Counted from the first letter of the stretch, positions 11,051 to 48,134 are shown. The stretch: 64,000 nt of DNA from Dromiciops gliroides (GCF_019393635.1 NC_057866.1:8481723-8545722); one strand, 5' to 3'. Notes: generated by a model not told the origin, from the letters alone. Made by a program: numbers and translations.

Positions 11051-14000
11051 AGGTCTGCGCGGGGCTCCTGCTAGATAAAGGGGGCTTCCCTGCCAGGAAG
11101 TGGGGAGCACAACTAGCCACTGCCTGGGGGCGTCCGCAGGGGCAGGGGACCTTGGGGTGGGCTTTGAGGATGTGTGGCTGCCGGGGGGGGGGGGGACCGG
11201 GGCTTAGCGGTCTTCACCTCTTCCCGCGGGCCCCCCTGCGAGGGTCACCGAAGTGGTTTTGTAGTCGGGAGGCTGAAGGATGCCGCCGGCGCCGACATGT
11301 TCGTCTCTGCTTACTGGAGACATGTGTGAATCTGTGTGACTCCGGGCCTGTGCTCATCCCTCCCACGAAGCTAGTGTCAGGGTGGCTGTGTGGCAGTGAC
11401 AGGCATTGTCAGCAGTCCAGGGGAACAATCGGAGGCGCAGCCGTCTCCATCAGGGGGAGCAGGACCCGCACGGATCTGCCCTCAGACCCAGCTGGGGAAG
11501 GGTAACCACGGCACACAAAGTCAACGCCCCCGACTCCATGGCAAGGAACTGGCCGCCAAAGGGGATCTTTCCGTGTCGCTGGGAAATCTGCTGTGCCCGG
11601 GCAAGGGGGTCTCTGGGCACGGCCCCTCCCGGGCGCGCCGCTAACCCACGATCCTTTCTCCACGTTCACTTTTGCTCCAGTTCTGGAAAACCTCCAAAAC
11701 TGCGCCCCGACGGGCTCTTCCTAGATACAGGTTCGACCCTGCCCTAACCTGCTGCCAGGCCTCCTGGAGGCCGGCTCCACAGCTGCCCGCCTCCACCCCC
11801 AAAGCAGCCGGGTCATACAGAAAATGGGCAGCCGCCTTGAATGTGAGGTGGGCAGTGGGTTCTAAATGATCGCTTTGAACTTTGGGAGGATTAAGGATGG
11901 GGAGGAAAGGGCAGGGGCAGCAGGCAGAGACCGTGGGCTGCCCTCCCCAGAGGGGGTGATGGCTCAGGAGAGGAGGCTGGCTGGCCACTCCCAGAGCACC
12001 TGGGTTCTTTTTTGGTACTTTCCCCAGGAGCACAATCCCAAGGGGACTTGAGGGGCTCCTCCTGGGCGCCCACCCTCTGCTCCCAGGCTTCCTTGCTTTT
12101 CTTAGGACGATGGAGCTGTCTGCTCCTTCTCTCTTCTCCCCGGCGTGTATTTCAAGTCCAATAAAGCCTGTCCTTAGCTTCCCATCTTGCTGGCATCCTC
12201 AGTTCTCCTGCCTGACCCTCGCCATCTAGTCCTCCCTGATGCTGTTATGCTTCTGTCCCCTGCCCCACCCCACCCCCATCACCAGCTCTCTCTCCTCCCT
12301 TCTTGATGTGGATCCCATTTTAGACTTCACAAACTCCATTTCTTTCTCCTTGTCAGATATTCCTGGCACCCAGTGGGCTCAGTATGTCTCTGGCACATTC
12401 CATCATCACTCTGAATCCTGAAGTTGCAGATACAGATATTCTGCCCCCATTGATTTAGCCTAGGGGACAGTCTGAACTGGAAAACAAAGAACTGGAAGTA
12501 CCCCCGGGCGGAGGGCACTCCCACCTCGGGCTGCCCAGGCTCGGCTCAAGCCTCACAGCTCCCCTGAGCCAAATGCAATTGCTTTTCATCTCCCGGGGAC
12601 TCAGTTCCGAGATTTCTTTTGCATTGCCTCAGTTTCCTTCTCTGTAAAATGAGGCTAACAGTACTTGTACTACTTACCCTAAAGGGTCGCTCTGAATCGT
12701 TATCTAAATGCAAGTCGGGGCTATTTCAGGAGGGCCTCTACTCAGAACCAACCTTCACTCCTTCCCATTCATTCATTTATTTATTCATTCATTCATTCAT
12801 TCAACAAACATTTATCATCCACAGACTCGACCAAGCAACAACAAAACCTAAATCTGCCCTCAAGGAGCACTCAGAAGAGAGTAGAGGTGCCAAGCCAAGT
12901 AGACCATAAAGTTATCTACAGGGGGAGTGCTCGGAGGACTGTGGTGACAGAGCGGAGAATTTGTTTAGCGAAAGGGGAATAAGGCTCCTGGCTTTGAAGA
13001 AGAGAGCAAAATAGAGGACTGGCCTCGCCAGCACGGGCCAGCCTCTCTTCTAAATCTGGGGGGTAGGGCCTCAGTCAAGGACAGCCGTGAGGAGGGCAGT
13101 GGAGGAAAATGGTCTCTGGAAACTGGAGCGCAGGTGGGCAGGGCTAAATCACTGGGGTGTTGATTCAGGAGGAAGTGTTGTGCCTGCAATTGGCCGGAGG
13201 TGGAATTAACTCTAGCTGTAAGAGTTTAAGCTACTCAGCTCCAGCCTCGAGGTTGCTGGCTAAGAATGAGGTGCTGGTGATCCTGTAATCTGGATTAGCT
13301 GGTGTGCCCTGGCAGGGTCTGCCCAGCAGGCAGTGCCTTGTGAACCACCAGAGTCCAGGAGGACACATAGGGTGAGGGCTCCGAGGGGAGCAGGCATGTG
13401 GCTTTGTAAGGGGAGATAGGACACGCTGGCCCAGGGAAATGGGAGGATGGATGCTGAAAAGCAGACAGTGAAAAGAGAAAAACTGGGGAGGGGGGTACAG
13501 GTTTCACCCTCCCCTGCCTGCTGCCTGCCATGCCTATGGAGACGTGCAGACACGTAAGAATAAAGGCACAGAAAGAACCTAGGGAACCTGGGACCAAGTA
13601 GCAACCTGGAAGCAGAAACTATTGTAAAGAAAAGCAAGTGCTCTCCTTGACAGACACATATGGATTGGCTCTGAAAGCCCCAGGGACACAGGACTGTAAC
13701 AGGAACATAAGGAGATGGGGAGTGTCCAGTGATAGGGTAAGAACCACAGGCACGCACAGGCCAGATGGTGGAGGGGTACAGACCTCCCCTCCTCAGGCGG
13801 CTCTTGGGGGTATGGTAATAGTGAGGACTAGCAGCCCCTATTTCCCTTATTAATTGCCCGCTTGTGCCCGCCCACCCTGCACTGGGCACTGAATAGAGGG
13901 TCAGAAAATGAGCCAGCCTCTCGCCATAGGGACACTACACTCTACTGGGACCAAACACCCTGCACACAAATGAGGAAATACAAAACCCACAGATAAGGAA

Positions 14001-15200
14001 GAGAACGTTATTAGCAGGGAATTTGGGGAGGCAGGGGCTCAGAATTGGAGCGATCAAGAGGTGGGGGTCAGAAGAGGCAGGAGACTGAGCGCAGCCCTTG
14101 AGATTAGCGGCCACGAGTGGGGTGCTGCACATCCGTGATCTCATTTGAGCTTCATAGCCACCTTGTAGGGGTGGGTGCTCCCATCATGCCCATCTTACAG
14201 AAGCGGAACCTGAGGCCGAGAGTGTTGGGGCAGGATTAAAACTCGGGGCCAAACCCACACTGGGGATCACAGACTCAGAGTTGGAATGGCTCTTAAGGAC
14301 ATTTGAATACGACTCTTTCACTTTACAGATGAGAAAACTGAGGCACAGGCAGGTGTAATGCTGAGTATAGAGATTTGAACTTGGGGTTTCCTGACTCTAA
14401 ACCCATTTTGTCTGTATGCCCAGTGCTGGGCAGGTGACCCGAGGGTGTACAGGACTTTCAGTGCCCAAGGGGAGAGGCGGGATAGAGCTGACCTGCTCAT
14501 ATCTCCTAGGCCTTGCTGAGAGAATTGTGTGGGCAAAGAAGGAGAGGCCAGCTCACCTGAGAGCGGGGACAGGGGCCTTCCTTCCTTGCCCCATTCCGCT
14601 CTATCCTTGGACCCTCCAGGACCTCAAGCAGGCGCCAAGTTGCTGCAGAAGTGACCGACACACATGCTCCCAGAAGCCCCTGCTCCCATGCCCAGGATTC
14701 CCCTGGCCTCTGCTTCCTGAGATGGAGGCCTTTGCTCTCTCTCTTTAATGGGTGAGGGGGGTGCCAGCCAGCTCTGGCCCCCTGTGTGGGGGCCCTGGTC
14801 ACACCTTTAGAGTCAGGGTCAGAAAGCCTCTAGCTTCAGATCTGTCTTCATGTGGGACACTGGGTCCCTATGGCCGATGTTGCCGTCAGTGAGACCAGCC
14901 CTGAACTCGGAGTAGTTACTGGACCAGAGTTCAAATCCAGGTTCAGCCTCCTGTGTGATCTTGGGCAAATCACTTCTCCAGTCTGGGCCTCAGTGTTCAT
15001 CTGTAAAATGGGGAGCTCTCTGAGACCCTTTGGAGCTATGCATCTTCGTTCCTATGAGACTATAAGACAGGGTTGAGGATTGAATTCAGTAGTTGCTGTG
15101 CTGGGAGACAAAAACAACAATGAAAGTCTCAGGCCTGGAGGAACTTACTTATGGGGTAGGGCACAGGATAACACATGCACAGATGAGGGGAGCTTTCCTT
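11051..15200 (+). other. SPTBN2: Presumed SPTBN2 5' UTR intron, first part
   Basis: There are no coding exons here. A 12-G run lies near 11190. A run of ATTC units (TTATTCATTCATTCATTCAT) is at about 12770-12800. Diverged MIR-type pieces are near 12620-12680, 14130-14230, 14270-14420 and 14915-15065, recognised by TTTACAGATGAGAAAACTGA-like or CTGTAAAATGGGGAG-like motifs. I see nothing else I can support. Confidence 0.5.
14915..15065 (+). repeat. MIR-type SINE fragment
   Basis: GAGTTCAAATCCAGGTTCAG, then GTGTGATCTTGGGCAAATCA and CATCTGTAAAATGGGGAGCT, follow the typical MIR core order. The copy is diverged. Confidence 0.6.
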
Positions 15201-15216
15201 AAGAGAGGCTTCTTGT

Positions 15217-15392
15217 GGGCAGCTAGGTGGCGCAGTGGATAGAGCACTGGCCCTGGAGTCAAGAGTACCTGAGTTCAAATCCAGCCTTAGCCACTTACTA
15301 GCTGTGTGACCCTGGGCAAGTCACTTAACCCCAATTGCCTCACCAAAAAAATTTAAAAATAAAAATAAAAACAGATTATTTTTGAAAAAGAG
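15217..15392 (+). repeat. WSINE1-like CORE-SINE with 14-bp target-site duplication
   Basis: A full-length copy carries a composite A-rich tail. It is bounded by a perfect 14-bp direct repeat, AGAGAGGCTTCTTG, at 15202-15215 and 15393-15406, which marks a fairly young insertion. Confidence 0.92.
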
Positions 15393-16159
15393 AGAGAGGC
15401 TTCTTGGACCTCCATGCTTGAGCACTCCCCTGTTGAGGGGAGATTGGGGGGAGGGGCGGGGAAGAGCATTCCAGGCATGGGAGAAAACCAGAGCAAAGGT
15501 GTATTTAGTGGGTGGAATAGCCTCACACCAGGGTCAGGCGGGTACCCAGCGGAACAGTGATCTGGGTAGATCAGAGGGAAACTCAACTCTAGTGTGTTCT
15601 CCTTGACCTCGTCAGAAGGCAGCCCCAAGCTCCAGGTGCTTGGAGATAGGGTTTTCCAGGGCATGTGGGGGTGGGGGTGGGGGCTAGGGCAGGTAAAACC
15701 GAGTGGAACCCTGCTGGGGACAGCTCCACCTGACCTCTGGCAGATGGGACTTGAAGCCAGCGGGATCTCAGTTAGCCTGTCAGGGCAGGGGTAGGGGGAT
15801 GGGGGGGCAGACAGAACCAACCCCCAGTGGGTCACTGGGCCAAGAAGATGAGCGTGATCAGTACACACATGCCTCAGAGCGTCAGTAGCCACAGCAAAAG
15901 AAAGCGGCAGGTCCATGACCTGCTACCTAAACCAGGGGGAGCCATGGAGAAGATCTGAAAAATGGAGTGATCTTCAGCTTCCAATTGGGATCTGTCAGGA
16001 GAACAGTGGGGCAGGGGATGGAGCAAGGAGGAGATAGGGAGAGGCCAAGGGTCTGAGGCTACCAGAAGACAAGGGTGGAGTCATAGATTGGGGCATGGGT
16101 GGGGCCTAGTCTGAGCCAACCCATCTAGACCACAGGGGCAGGACCAAATAGGGCTTGGC

Positions 16160-16850
16160 TACCCATTCTAAGAGTAGGTAAAGAGGGGGAGCCTGCCTGG
16201 CCCAGGCCCTAAATCCTAATCCAGGAGCTGAGACTGGAAATATGACTAAATACAATGAAAGAGAAGCCCAAGAGGTAAGACAAAGAGAAGACAAGGGCAA
16301 GTGCCTTCAAGATGACCAGAAGACATGAATTGAGATAAAAATTGAAAGTAGAGCTCCTGAGAAAAAAATGGGTAAACGGCTTAGAACAAGACAGAACACC
16401 TAGCAAACTGAACTCATTGATTCAATGATACAGTAAGAAATGTGTAAGTCAAAAGACATAAAAATTAGAAGAATTTGTAAAATATCTACCATAAAAAATG
16501 ACCTAGAAAACAGGATGAGAAATGATTGAAGAATCATCAGACTCCCTGAAAATCATTACTTTAAAAGAAATCTGAATATTATAGTTCCAGAAATCATAAA
16601 AAGAAAACTCCCCAGATCTATTACAAGAAGGTAAATTAAAAACAGAACCTACTGGTCATCTCCTAAAAGAAACTCCAAATTGTAAACAACCAAGAATGTT
16701 ATAGTCAAAGTCCAAATAATACTATGAACAGCAGAAAGGCGTTCAATTGCTAAGGAAGTACAGTCAGGGTCACTAAAGACTATGATACAGCTACTACCAA
16801 GGAGAGGGAATCTTGGAATATGATATCCTGAAAGAAAAAGGCACAAAGGC
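16160..16850 (+). repeat. Diverged LINE-1 fragment (ORF1 region)
   Basis: An A-rich stretch contrasts with its GC-richer surroundings. Phrases such as CCCCAGATCTATTACAAGAA, AAACTCCAAATTGTAAACAA, GGAATATGATATCCTGAAAG and ACAGTCAGGGTCAC resemble the ORF1/3' ORF1 part of marsupial L1 elements. No long open frame survives. The family call rests on remembered L1 sequence, not an alignment. Confidence 0.5.
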
Positions 16851-17093
16851 AAAGGCATGGAGGCAGGAAACAGACAGATATGTAAAGTGAAGAAGAGGTA
16901 TGTGTAAATGAGCCTGGAATGAGAGCCTGGGGCCGGGATGGAAAGGGCTCTAAAATCCAAACTGAGGCATCTGCATTTTATCCTAGAGGCAATAGGGGGT
17001 TTACAGAAGCTTCTTGAATAAAAATAAGGTTTTTGGCTGTGTAGCCCTAACCTGAAGGACTACTCCACTTTAAGAATGTGTGTGTGTGCTCGG

Positions 17094-17246
17094 TGGGGTG
17101 GCTAGGTGGCGCAGTGGATAAAGCACCGGCCCTGGAGTCAGGAGTACCTGAGTTCAAATCCGGCTTCAGACACTTGACACTTAACTAGCTGTGTGACCCT
17201 GGGCAAGTCACTTAACCCCCATTGCCCTGCAAAAAAAAAAAAAAAG
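17094..17246 (+). repeat. WSINE1-like CORE-SINE
   Basis: The SINE head (GGTGGCGCAGTGGATAAAGC), CORE and A tail are all present. It is preceded by a short GT run. Confidence 0.87.
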
Positions 17247-18170
17247 AAGAAGAATATGCCCAGGGGCTTGGTTGTTTCCCATTTAGACTTCATAAAGAGA
17301 TAGATCCCTCCTGTGGATCCTGGCTCCAATCAGTCCCTTGCCTCCAGCACCCTTTGTTCGGTAATTCAGCCCTGCCTGATGTTCATTTCTGTGTCAATAT
17401 TTACAGATCAAACTCAGAGGATACGGCCCTAGGACATATGGTGGATTTGGGGTGGTGGGGGAGAGCAGTCTTAGATCTCTCTTCCCTGACCAGGCTTAGG
17501 TAGCACTCTGCCAATCCCCGTCCTTTCACTGAAGCTGCTCCCAAGCAGGGTCTCCTGTGTCTGTGTCTGTGTTGTTGGGTGAAGGCCTCCCCACATCCTA
17601 CTTCTCTTTACCCCTTTCTATTCTCTGCCACCCTAGCTCTAACTTGCAAAGTTTCTTTCTTGTGTTTGGGCAGCCCGGAAGCAGTTGACTCCTGAGTGGT
17701 GCATGCTGCTGCAGCTGCCACTTCTCTCCTTCGATCAGCTTAGCTTTGCTCATCTGTGACCTGCTATCTCCTCTTTGAATATCAGTTCCTTGAGGACAGG
17801 AACTTTTTTATCTTTGAATTCTAGAATCTGGGCAATTTAAGAAATGTGTAATGAATGGGTTTTAGTGGACCTTTGGAGGGACTAGCTAATGAACCAGTGG
17901 GGGTGGGAGAAATTCACATGTTTGTTTTTGGGGAAAAAATATTTGTTTGAGTAAAGTCCTGAGCAGCCTTGGCAGGACCACAGCCATAGCCACTTTATTT
18001 ACTTATTAACATCATGGGTTTGGGATCCTGGAAGAGGCCACAAACCCTGATTACTGCGGAGGAGCCCTGTAGCTCTCAAAGAAAGGGCCACATTTTTTAA
18101 AACTGAGTGTTAGAATTTGTTTTTGCTTGTAATTGATTGGGGGTTGTAAAATATTACATTAAAAAATAAA

Positions 18171-18341
18171 GGGGGGGCAGCTAGGTGGCGCAGTGGATAG
18201 AGCACCAGCCCTGGAGTCAGGAGGACCTGAGTTCAAATCCAGCCTCAGACACTTAACACTTACTAGGTGTGTGACCCTGGGCAAGTCACTTAACCCCAAT
18301 TGCCTCACCCCCCAAAAAATAAATGAATGAATGAAAATAAA
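18171..18341 (+). repeat. WSINE1-like CORE-SINE, first of a tandem pair
   Basis: A full copy ends in an A-rich tail with AATGA units (AATAAATGAATGAATGAAAA). A second copy begins at once in the tail, a common result of insertion into an existing A tail. Confidence 0.87.
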
Positions 18342-18500
18342 GGGGGGGGCAGCTAGGTGGTGCAGTGCGTAAAGCATCGGCCCTGAATTCAGGAGGACCT
18401 GAGTTCAAATCTGGTCTCAAACACTTGACAACTTACTAGTTCTGTGACCCTGGGCAAGTCACTTGACCCTCATTGCCCGGCAAAAAAATAAAAATAAAAG
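18342..18500 (+). repeat. WSINE1-like CORE-SINE, second of a tandem pair
   Basis: This copy starts in the A-rich tail of the preceding one (AAAATAAAGGGGGGGGCAGC). It ends with an AAAAATAAAA-type tail and is somewhat more diverged (GGTGGTGCAGTGCGTAAAGC). Confidence 0.87.
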
Positions 18501-19401
18501 AAGGGGCCACAAATCCCCTGGGTCAAGGGGCTTCTGTTTCCAGGGCCTCTTGGCTGAGGGAATCCTAGGTCCATTGATTCTGGGAGCTGGGTTTTTTCCA
18601 GTCCCAGAAGCCTCCCAGAGGCTCTTCTCACAGCTCTGTCCACCACAATGCTGTGACAACCCTCCATGCCTCACTGTCTGACGCCCACATATGCTCTGCC
18701 TTTCTTCTCCCACTTCCAGACTCCTGGGCTTGCTACAGCTCTGCTGCAGGCCGCCTTGCCTCCATCATCCCTTTCCGTGACACTCCATCCTTGGTTCCGA
18801 ATGCTGTAGCCTCGGAAGTGATATCTTTATTTCATTCTAGTACATAAACAAATGAGTGCAATTCAGTGATGATAATACTACTTCCCATGAACATAGCACC
18901 TTAAGACTTAAAAATGAATAGTAGAGTGGAGTGGGAATGCAGGGTAGGGGAGACAAGAGAGAACAGATATATCAAGGGAGATCTCATTTTAAAGATTAAC
19001 TTTGAGTGAAGTTCTGGCCACCAAAGTCCTTGGCCCTGTCCAGTGGTTCACCTGCAGAGCTGTTGTGATATGATCAGTGCCCACTTGGCTGCTAACTTCG
19101 AGGCCCACGGGGAGCCTTGCCTGTGTGTTGTCTCCCTGTTAGAATGGGAGCTTCCTGAGGGCAGGCTCTTGGCCCAAGGTTTTATACCTGTTGAGGGCTT
19201 GTTACTCAGCCCTTTATTCCTGTCACAGTGCCCCCTCTGGAGTTCTTCTTTCTCCATCCAGACTGGAGCAGGTGTGGGCAGGTCCTTGTAGTGGATGGAG
19301 CCCTGAATTTGGAGCTGACCCTCCCGAGCTGCAGGACCACAGTTGGGCCCATCTCTTCATCTCTCTGAGGCTGTTTCCTCCCCTGTAAAAAGGGTCCTAC
19401 T

Positions 19402-19550
19402 GGGGCAGCTAGGTGGCACAGTGGATAAAGCACCAGCCCTGGATTCAGGAGTACCTGAGTTCAAATCCGGCCTCAGACACTTGACACTTACTAGCTGTGT
19501 GACCCTGGGCAAGTCACTTAACCCCCACTGCCCTGCAAAAAAAAAAAAAA
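19402..19550 (+). repeat. WSINE1-like CORE-SINE just upstream of the ATG exon
   Basis: A full copy with an A15 tail is flanked by a near-perfect direct repeat AGGGTCCT (about 19391-19398 and 19551-19558). It sits only about 80 bp upstream of the splice acceptor of the SPTBN2 ATG exon. Confidence 0.9.
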
Positions 19551-19646
19551 AGGGTCCTGCTTCCCAGGATGGCCGCGAGGCTCACATCAGACACAGGTGT
19601 GAGTTACTGCCATTAACTGTCCCCACAGGGCTGTGCCTCCGCCACC

Positions 19647-43502
<23,856 letters not shown>

Positions 43503-44140
43503 GGGAGGCCTCCCCGCTGGACCGCGGCCCTCACACACGGCCGGTGGGCAGACCCACCGGGGTCTGGCGCCAGGACAGCCACCTGCTGCTAGGGACCCAT
43601 CTCGCCAAGCTGCGACCCCATGCCCAGGAACTTGGACTGGTGGTGCCCCAGGGCCCCCGAGGGCAGCCCTTTTCTTCTGCTATTTAATTTCCAGACTGGT
43701 GATGGGGCCCAGGCAACCCCCAGCTCATCCTCTTTCCTCCCCTCATCTGTGGGGTGCCCCCCTTCCACCTCTCTTCTCCCCACCTCTCCCCCTGCCCCCT
43801 GGAGCCTGGGACAGCCCACCTATAACCCTATGCCAAATGGGGCCTTCCCGCCCCACTTCGCCCCTGCCTTAGGGCTCTCCTCTCCCAACACAGCTAGGTT
43901 CCCTCTGGTCCTGTGTCCCCAAGGAACCAGGTAGGAACCTGTCAGAGCTGAAGCCAAGCCTTGGAGACAGGAGCGCTAAATGACGGAGCCAGTGATGCTG
44001 ACGTGCCCATTCTGCCACCCCCCTTCCCCTCTCCTCCAGTCCTGAAACGCCTCCCCATGCGCTCCCAGGTGCAGGGGCTCCTCGGTGGGGTCTCCAGCCC
44101 CGTCGGGCCTCAGATGATGATTAAACTGCTCAGCTCTCTT
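43503..44140 (+). other. SPTBN2: SPTBN2 3' UTR with ATTAAA poly(A) signal
   Basis: After the stop codon, the sequence is C-rich and repeat-free up to an ATTAAA hexamer at 44120-44125, followed by a GT-rich stretch (CCTCCTGTGTAC). This is the best cleavage signal near the stop, giving a 3' UTR of about 640 nt. The exact cleavage site is inferred. Confidence 0.65.
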
Positions 44141-45584
44141 GGTGCCTCTGGCCTCCTGTGTACTTGGATGCCCACCTCGGGTTTTCATGCCATCTCCAAA
44201 GTGCCAATTTCTAACATATCTTCCCTTCAGGGCCGCAGCCAGAGCTGGGTCTCCCCAGGCACATGGGTGAGGACAGTGGGGCCAGGTTTGGGGCCTTGAT
44301 CACCGCAGCTGTAGTCCTTCCCCTGATGCAGGGTCCTCGTCCACCCCGGCCCCACATGCCTCTTGTCCCTAAATTCTCCGTGTCTTTTCCTTTCCTGGTC
44401 TGTGGTGGCGATTGCCCACAGATCCCTGCCCCCCATTAGAACACAGCTTACTCCATGGGGTGCCCAGGAAATGACACCCCCCCCCACAACCCATGCCTGG
44501 GGCCAGAGCCACGGCTGCCAGAGGCCTGAGTTCTAAGTCACAGACCCATAGGGTGAAGTCATCCAGTGCCAGAGATCAGTCCCATCTGGGCAGAATAACT
44601 CAGGAGGAGGGAGCAGGGCAAAGGGCTGCCTGCCCGTCTGATCCCAGGGCCCCAGAGCCTGACATTTCCCGTGGTCAGCAGCCCCTAGAGACCGCAGATG
44701 GGTGAGCAACCATGCAGAAGACGGGGCGGGGGGGCTTTCTAGAAGTCTCCTTCCCTGCTCTCTCAGGATGGACTAGGGGCATAGGCAGAAGACAGGCAAA
44801 GCACCCGGCACTCAGGGGTCAGATTAATGTCCAGGCCAAAGCAGAACACTCTGCACCAGCCCAGACTCGGGTGGGGGTGGGACGGGGCTGCCAAGCTTGG
44901 CTAGCTTATCCATCCATCTGAGCAGAAAACTCATAAAACCACCCCCACCGGCAGAGCCACATGCAGAAGTCTGGGCCCCAGTGACCCGTGGGTGAGGTGA
45001 CCCATGGGTACCACCTGCTTATCTTGGAAGTGGAAGGCAGGTGCTGTGAACTGCCCCTACATGGGGCCTCCTACCATCACGTGTGACCCAGACACTGCCT
45101 CCCTGGGCCTTGCAACTAGTGTGTAGAAATGAAGGTGTCTAGGGCTATTTTTAAGGCTTCATCCTTACTAAATCTGTAAGGAGAGAGGGGAAAAGAAAGT
45201 GGGGGGCGGGGAGTGGTGTGTGTGTACACAAATACAACCGCTCTCCCTGAGCCAGCGAAAACATTTGCTCAGGGTCCATCCGCGACAAGCAAAGAAGGCT
45301 GGGAATCGTAGATGAAAACTAAGAGTCTTGAAGCCTTCCAAATGGACAGAAGGGCAAGGTCAGGAGGATGCTCGGACAAGTGGGGCAGCTTTGGAAAAAA
45401 CAGATCAAACTGATGAACTTCCCCAAATAAAAGCAAGGGACCGTCACCCTGATTTGTGGCTTCTAGGACTGTGGAAATGATCCTATTGGGTTGGCGCTGG
45501 CCAAATCCAGACTTTTTTTTTAATTAAAAAGGGGGTAAAAAGTGGACCTGTCATTGAGAGACAGAGGATGCTGGTGGAGAGAAC

Positions 45585-45745
45585 ATTGGATTTAGAGTCA
45601 GGAAGATTTGGGTTCCAATCCTCCTGCCTCAGACACTTAGCTATGTGGCCCTGGGCAAGTCACTTACCCTCTCTGTGACTCGGTTTCCTTATCTGTAAAA
45701 CATGAATAATCCCTATGTATTTATCTCACAGGGTTACTAACAAGC
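45585..45745 (+). repeat. MIR-type SINE fragment
   Basis: TTAGAGTCAGGAAGATTTGG, then GTGGCCCTGGGCAAGTCACT and TATCTGTAAAACATGAATAA. Diverged copy, no clear target-site duplication. Confidence 0.65.
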
Positions 45746-45769
45746 TGAAATGAGATAATTTTGGTCAAC

Positions 45770-45870
45770 AGGCATTTATTAAGTGGGTACAATATGCCAG
45801 GCCCTGTGCTAAGCACCAGGGAGACTAATAAAGACCAAAGATGGCCCCTGCTTTCACAGAGCTTCCATTC
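45770..45870 (+). repeat. Old interspersed repeat of the 'catttattaagc' family, short copy
   Basis: CAGGCATTTATTAAGTGGGT, then TGCCAGGCCCTGTGCTAAGC and CACAGAGCTTCCATTCTTAC. Same family as the copy at 26058, truncated. Confidence 0.5.
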
Positions 45871-46486
45871 TTACAGAGAAGACGAGTTGCGGGGTTTCAG
45901 AGACAGAGGGACCTCGGAAGCAGCTAATCCTGGATCCGTGCCAGTCCCCTAGTTCCAGGGTGGACAGGGACCTTGATTTCCACTCCATCATTTACTGGGT
46001 GAGGTAACAGAGGCCTTGGGAGGCTGTGGCCTACCCAAGGTTGCACAGGTAGTATCAGGGTTAGGATTTGAACCCAGGCTGTTTGGTTCCCAAGCCTTTC
46101 TCTTTCTACCTTGCCACACCCTACCTGAGGAGTCAGTCCCCATAAATGGATGGCTTCTTGGAACCTTCCAGAGACAGGGAGCTTACCACCTCCTGAGGTA
46201 GCCCATCCCATGGGAGGGCAGCTCCAGTGTTAGAACGTCTTCTTATGTCAAGCCTGGCTCTGCATCTGCCACTTTCATCCAAGTCCCCGACTGGATGAAT
46301 CAAGGCCACCAGTCACTGACTAGACACAATTCTGCGCAGTCTGGAGGGAGGAGGGGAGAAGCCTCATGGAAGAGTATTGCAGGAGCCGAGCATGGTCCCT
46401 GGCACACAGTAGGTGTTTCGTGTTTACTGACTGCGTTGGGAAAGGCCTGAGGAGTGGGCTCAAGGTCACAGAGAAGAGTGGCAATT

Positions 46487-46631
46487 AGGGGCAGATAGGT
46501 GGCACAGTGGATAGAGCACCGGCCCTGTTGTCAGGAGGACCTGAGTTCAAATCCGGCCTCAGACACTTAACACTTACTAGCTGTGTGACCCTGGGGAAGT
46601 CACTTAACCCCAATTGCCTCACTAAAAAAAA
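46487..46631 (+). repeat. WSINE1-like CORE-SINE
   Basis: A full copy from GGGGCAGATAGGTGGCACAG to a short A tail, in intergenic DNA. Confidence 0.88.
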
Positions 46632-47084
46632 AGTGGTGATTTCTGCTGCCGTGCTCAGGAAGGACTCAGGCTGGGAGAGGGATGGCTGAGAATGCTGCCT
46701 CCAGTGGTCCCAAATCTGCCCGGCGGGGCGTAGCAGAAAGGGGACCTAGAGAGCAGCCAGTCTCCAGAGAAGGGGCCTGAGGCCCAGAAAGGGCCAGTCA
46801 GAATTAGCTCCATTTAGGCCGGTGCGAAGAAGGCACAAGGAAGCCGATGACGCACAGTAAGTATGGGGGGCAGTATTCAAACCCGGGTCTTCCTGGCCCT
46901 AAGTCTGGTGACCCATTCCACTTCCAGATAGCTCAGACCCTTAGGAAGTTTTCCCTGACATCTAACCTTGGCCCTCAGCACTAAACAGAATAATGCAGGA
47001 GGATAGAGCACAGTGGGGCCCATCTCCTCCTTATTTCTGGCTCCTCTTGACACCTCCCAAGATCCCATCGGCTTCCTCATCTGC

Positions 47085-47250
47085 CTCATCACACAAGGGT
47101 TCATGATGAGCTCGTGGTCCACTAAAACCCCCAGATCCTTTTCAGACAGACTGCAACCTGCACTGTGTAAGACTTCATATGCATCCCTATAGGATTTCAT
47201 TGCATTTGCTTCAACCCAGTGCTCCAAGAGCCTGTCAAGATCCTTTTGGA
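47085..47250 (-). repeat. Ancient CR1/L3-like LINE fragment
   Basis: The text TGATGAGCTCGTGGTCCACT, AAAACCCCCAGATCCTTTTC and CCTGTCAAGATCCTTTTGGA matches the wording of the old CR1/L3-type LINE ends common in amniotes. It is short and diverged. The family call is from memory. Confidence 0.4.
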
Positions 47251-47964
47251 TCCTGACTGGGAGAATGCCGATGGGGGTGGGGGGGTGGATGCTGCATTTC
47301 AAGGAGGGGGTGGCAATCAATGACATCAAAAGGAGTGACAAGGTCAAGAAGAGGCCATCGTCTGGGCCAGAGAGGGGTCCTAGGTGACCACCCAGAAGGC
47401 TGCAGGGACAGATGTGCTCAAGAAACCAAGTCAGCCAGTGGAGATGATCAGTGGGAGAAGTCTGGCTCATGGAGCAGAGGGTGTCAAGACAAGTGGAGTC
47501 ATGGAGCCCGCAGAGGGAGGAAAGGAGCTGGCTAATGCTGATGCTAGCTGGAGAGGGAACAAGACTTTTAATGTGGGGGTGGGGGAGACCCAAGCCCCAG
47601 CCTCCCCCATTAGAAGGGGGCCTCCTAGAATGCAGAGACTGTCTTTGACTTTTCTTTGTATGCCCAGGGTTTGGTACAGTGCTTGGTGTGTACATAGTAG
47701 ACACTTACTAAATGCCTATTGACTGAATACAAGTTCCCAAGTGGGAAAGAGATGATACTGAGGCAGAGGAGAGTCTGAACATGGAACCAAGTGTGTTGTG
47801 GAAGGAAGGGCCTGTGGGAGGCCTTCAAACCCTCAGGGTGGGCTGACTGCAAACAAAGCAATGACAATCGTCCAAATCACCCAGCACTGCTAGGCAAGGA
47901 GCTAGAGAGAATGGCTTGCACACAGTAGGACCCCAAACAGTATCTGTCAACTTGAACTGACTTT

Positions 47965-48110
47965 ACACTGCAGGGAGAAGCTTAGGAGTCAGAGGACCTG
48001 GATTCAAATCCTACTTCTTATGCTTATTCCCTATGTGATCCTGGTCACATCTCTTGGCCTCAGTTTCCCCAGATTGAAAAGGTTAAACTAAATGAGGCTT
48101 TAAATCTATG
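47965..48110 (+). repeat. MIR-type SINE fragment
   Basis: GTCAGAGGACCTGGATTCAA, then TATGTGATCCTGGTCACATC and GGCCTCAGTTTCCCCAGATT. Diverged copy. Confidence 0.6.
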
Positions 48111-48134
48111 TTTAATTTTTAAGTCTATTTCCTA

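Noticed and set aside
11066-11080. A TATA-like GATAAAG near the second CpG island
   Set aside because: It is a weak match at the 3' edge of the island, downstream of better promoter context. CpG-island promoters usually lack TATA.
10028-11110. A 360-codon minus-strand frame over the second CpG island
   Set aside because: Low-complexity Arg/Pro/Ala composition. Frames in other phases are equally long, and no known protein is recognisable.
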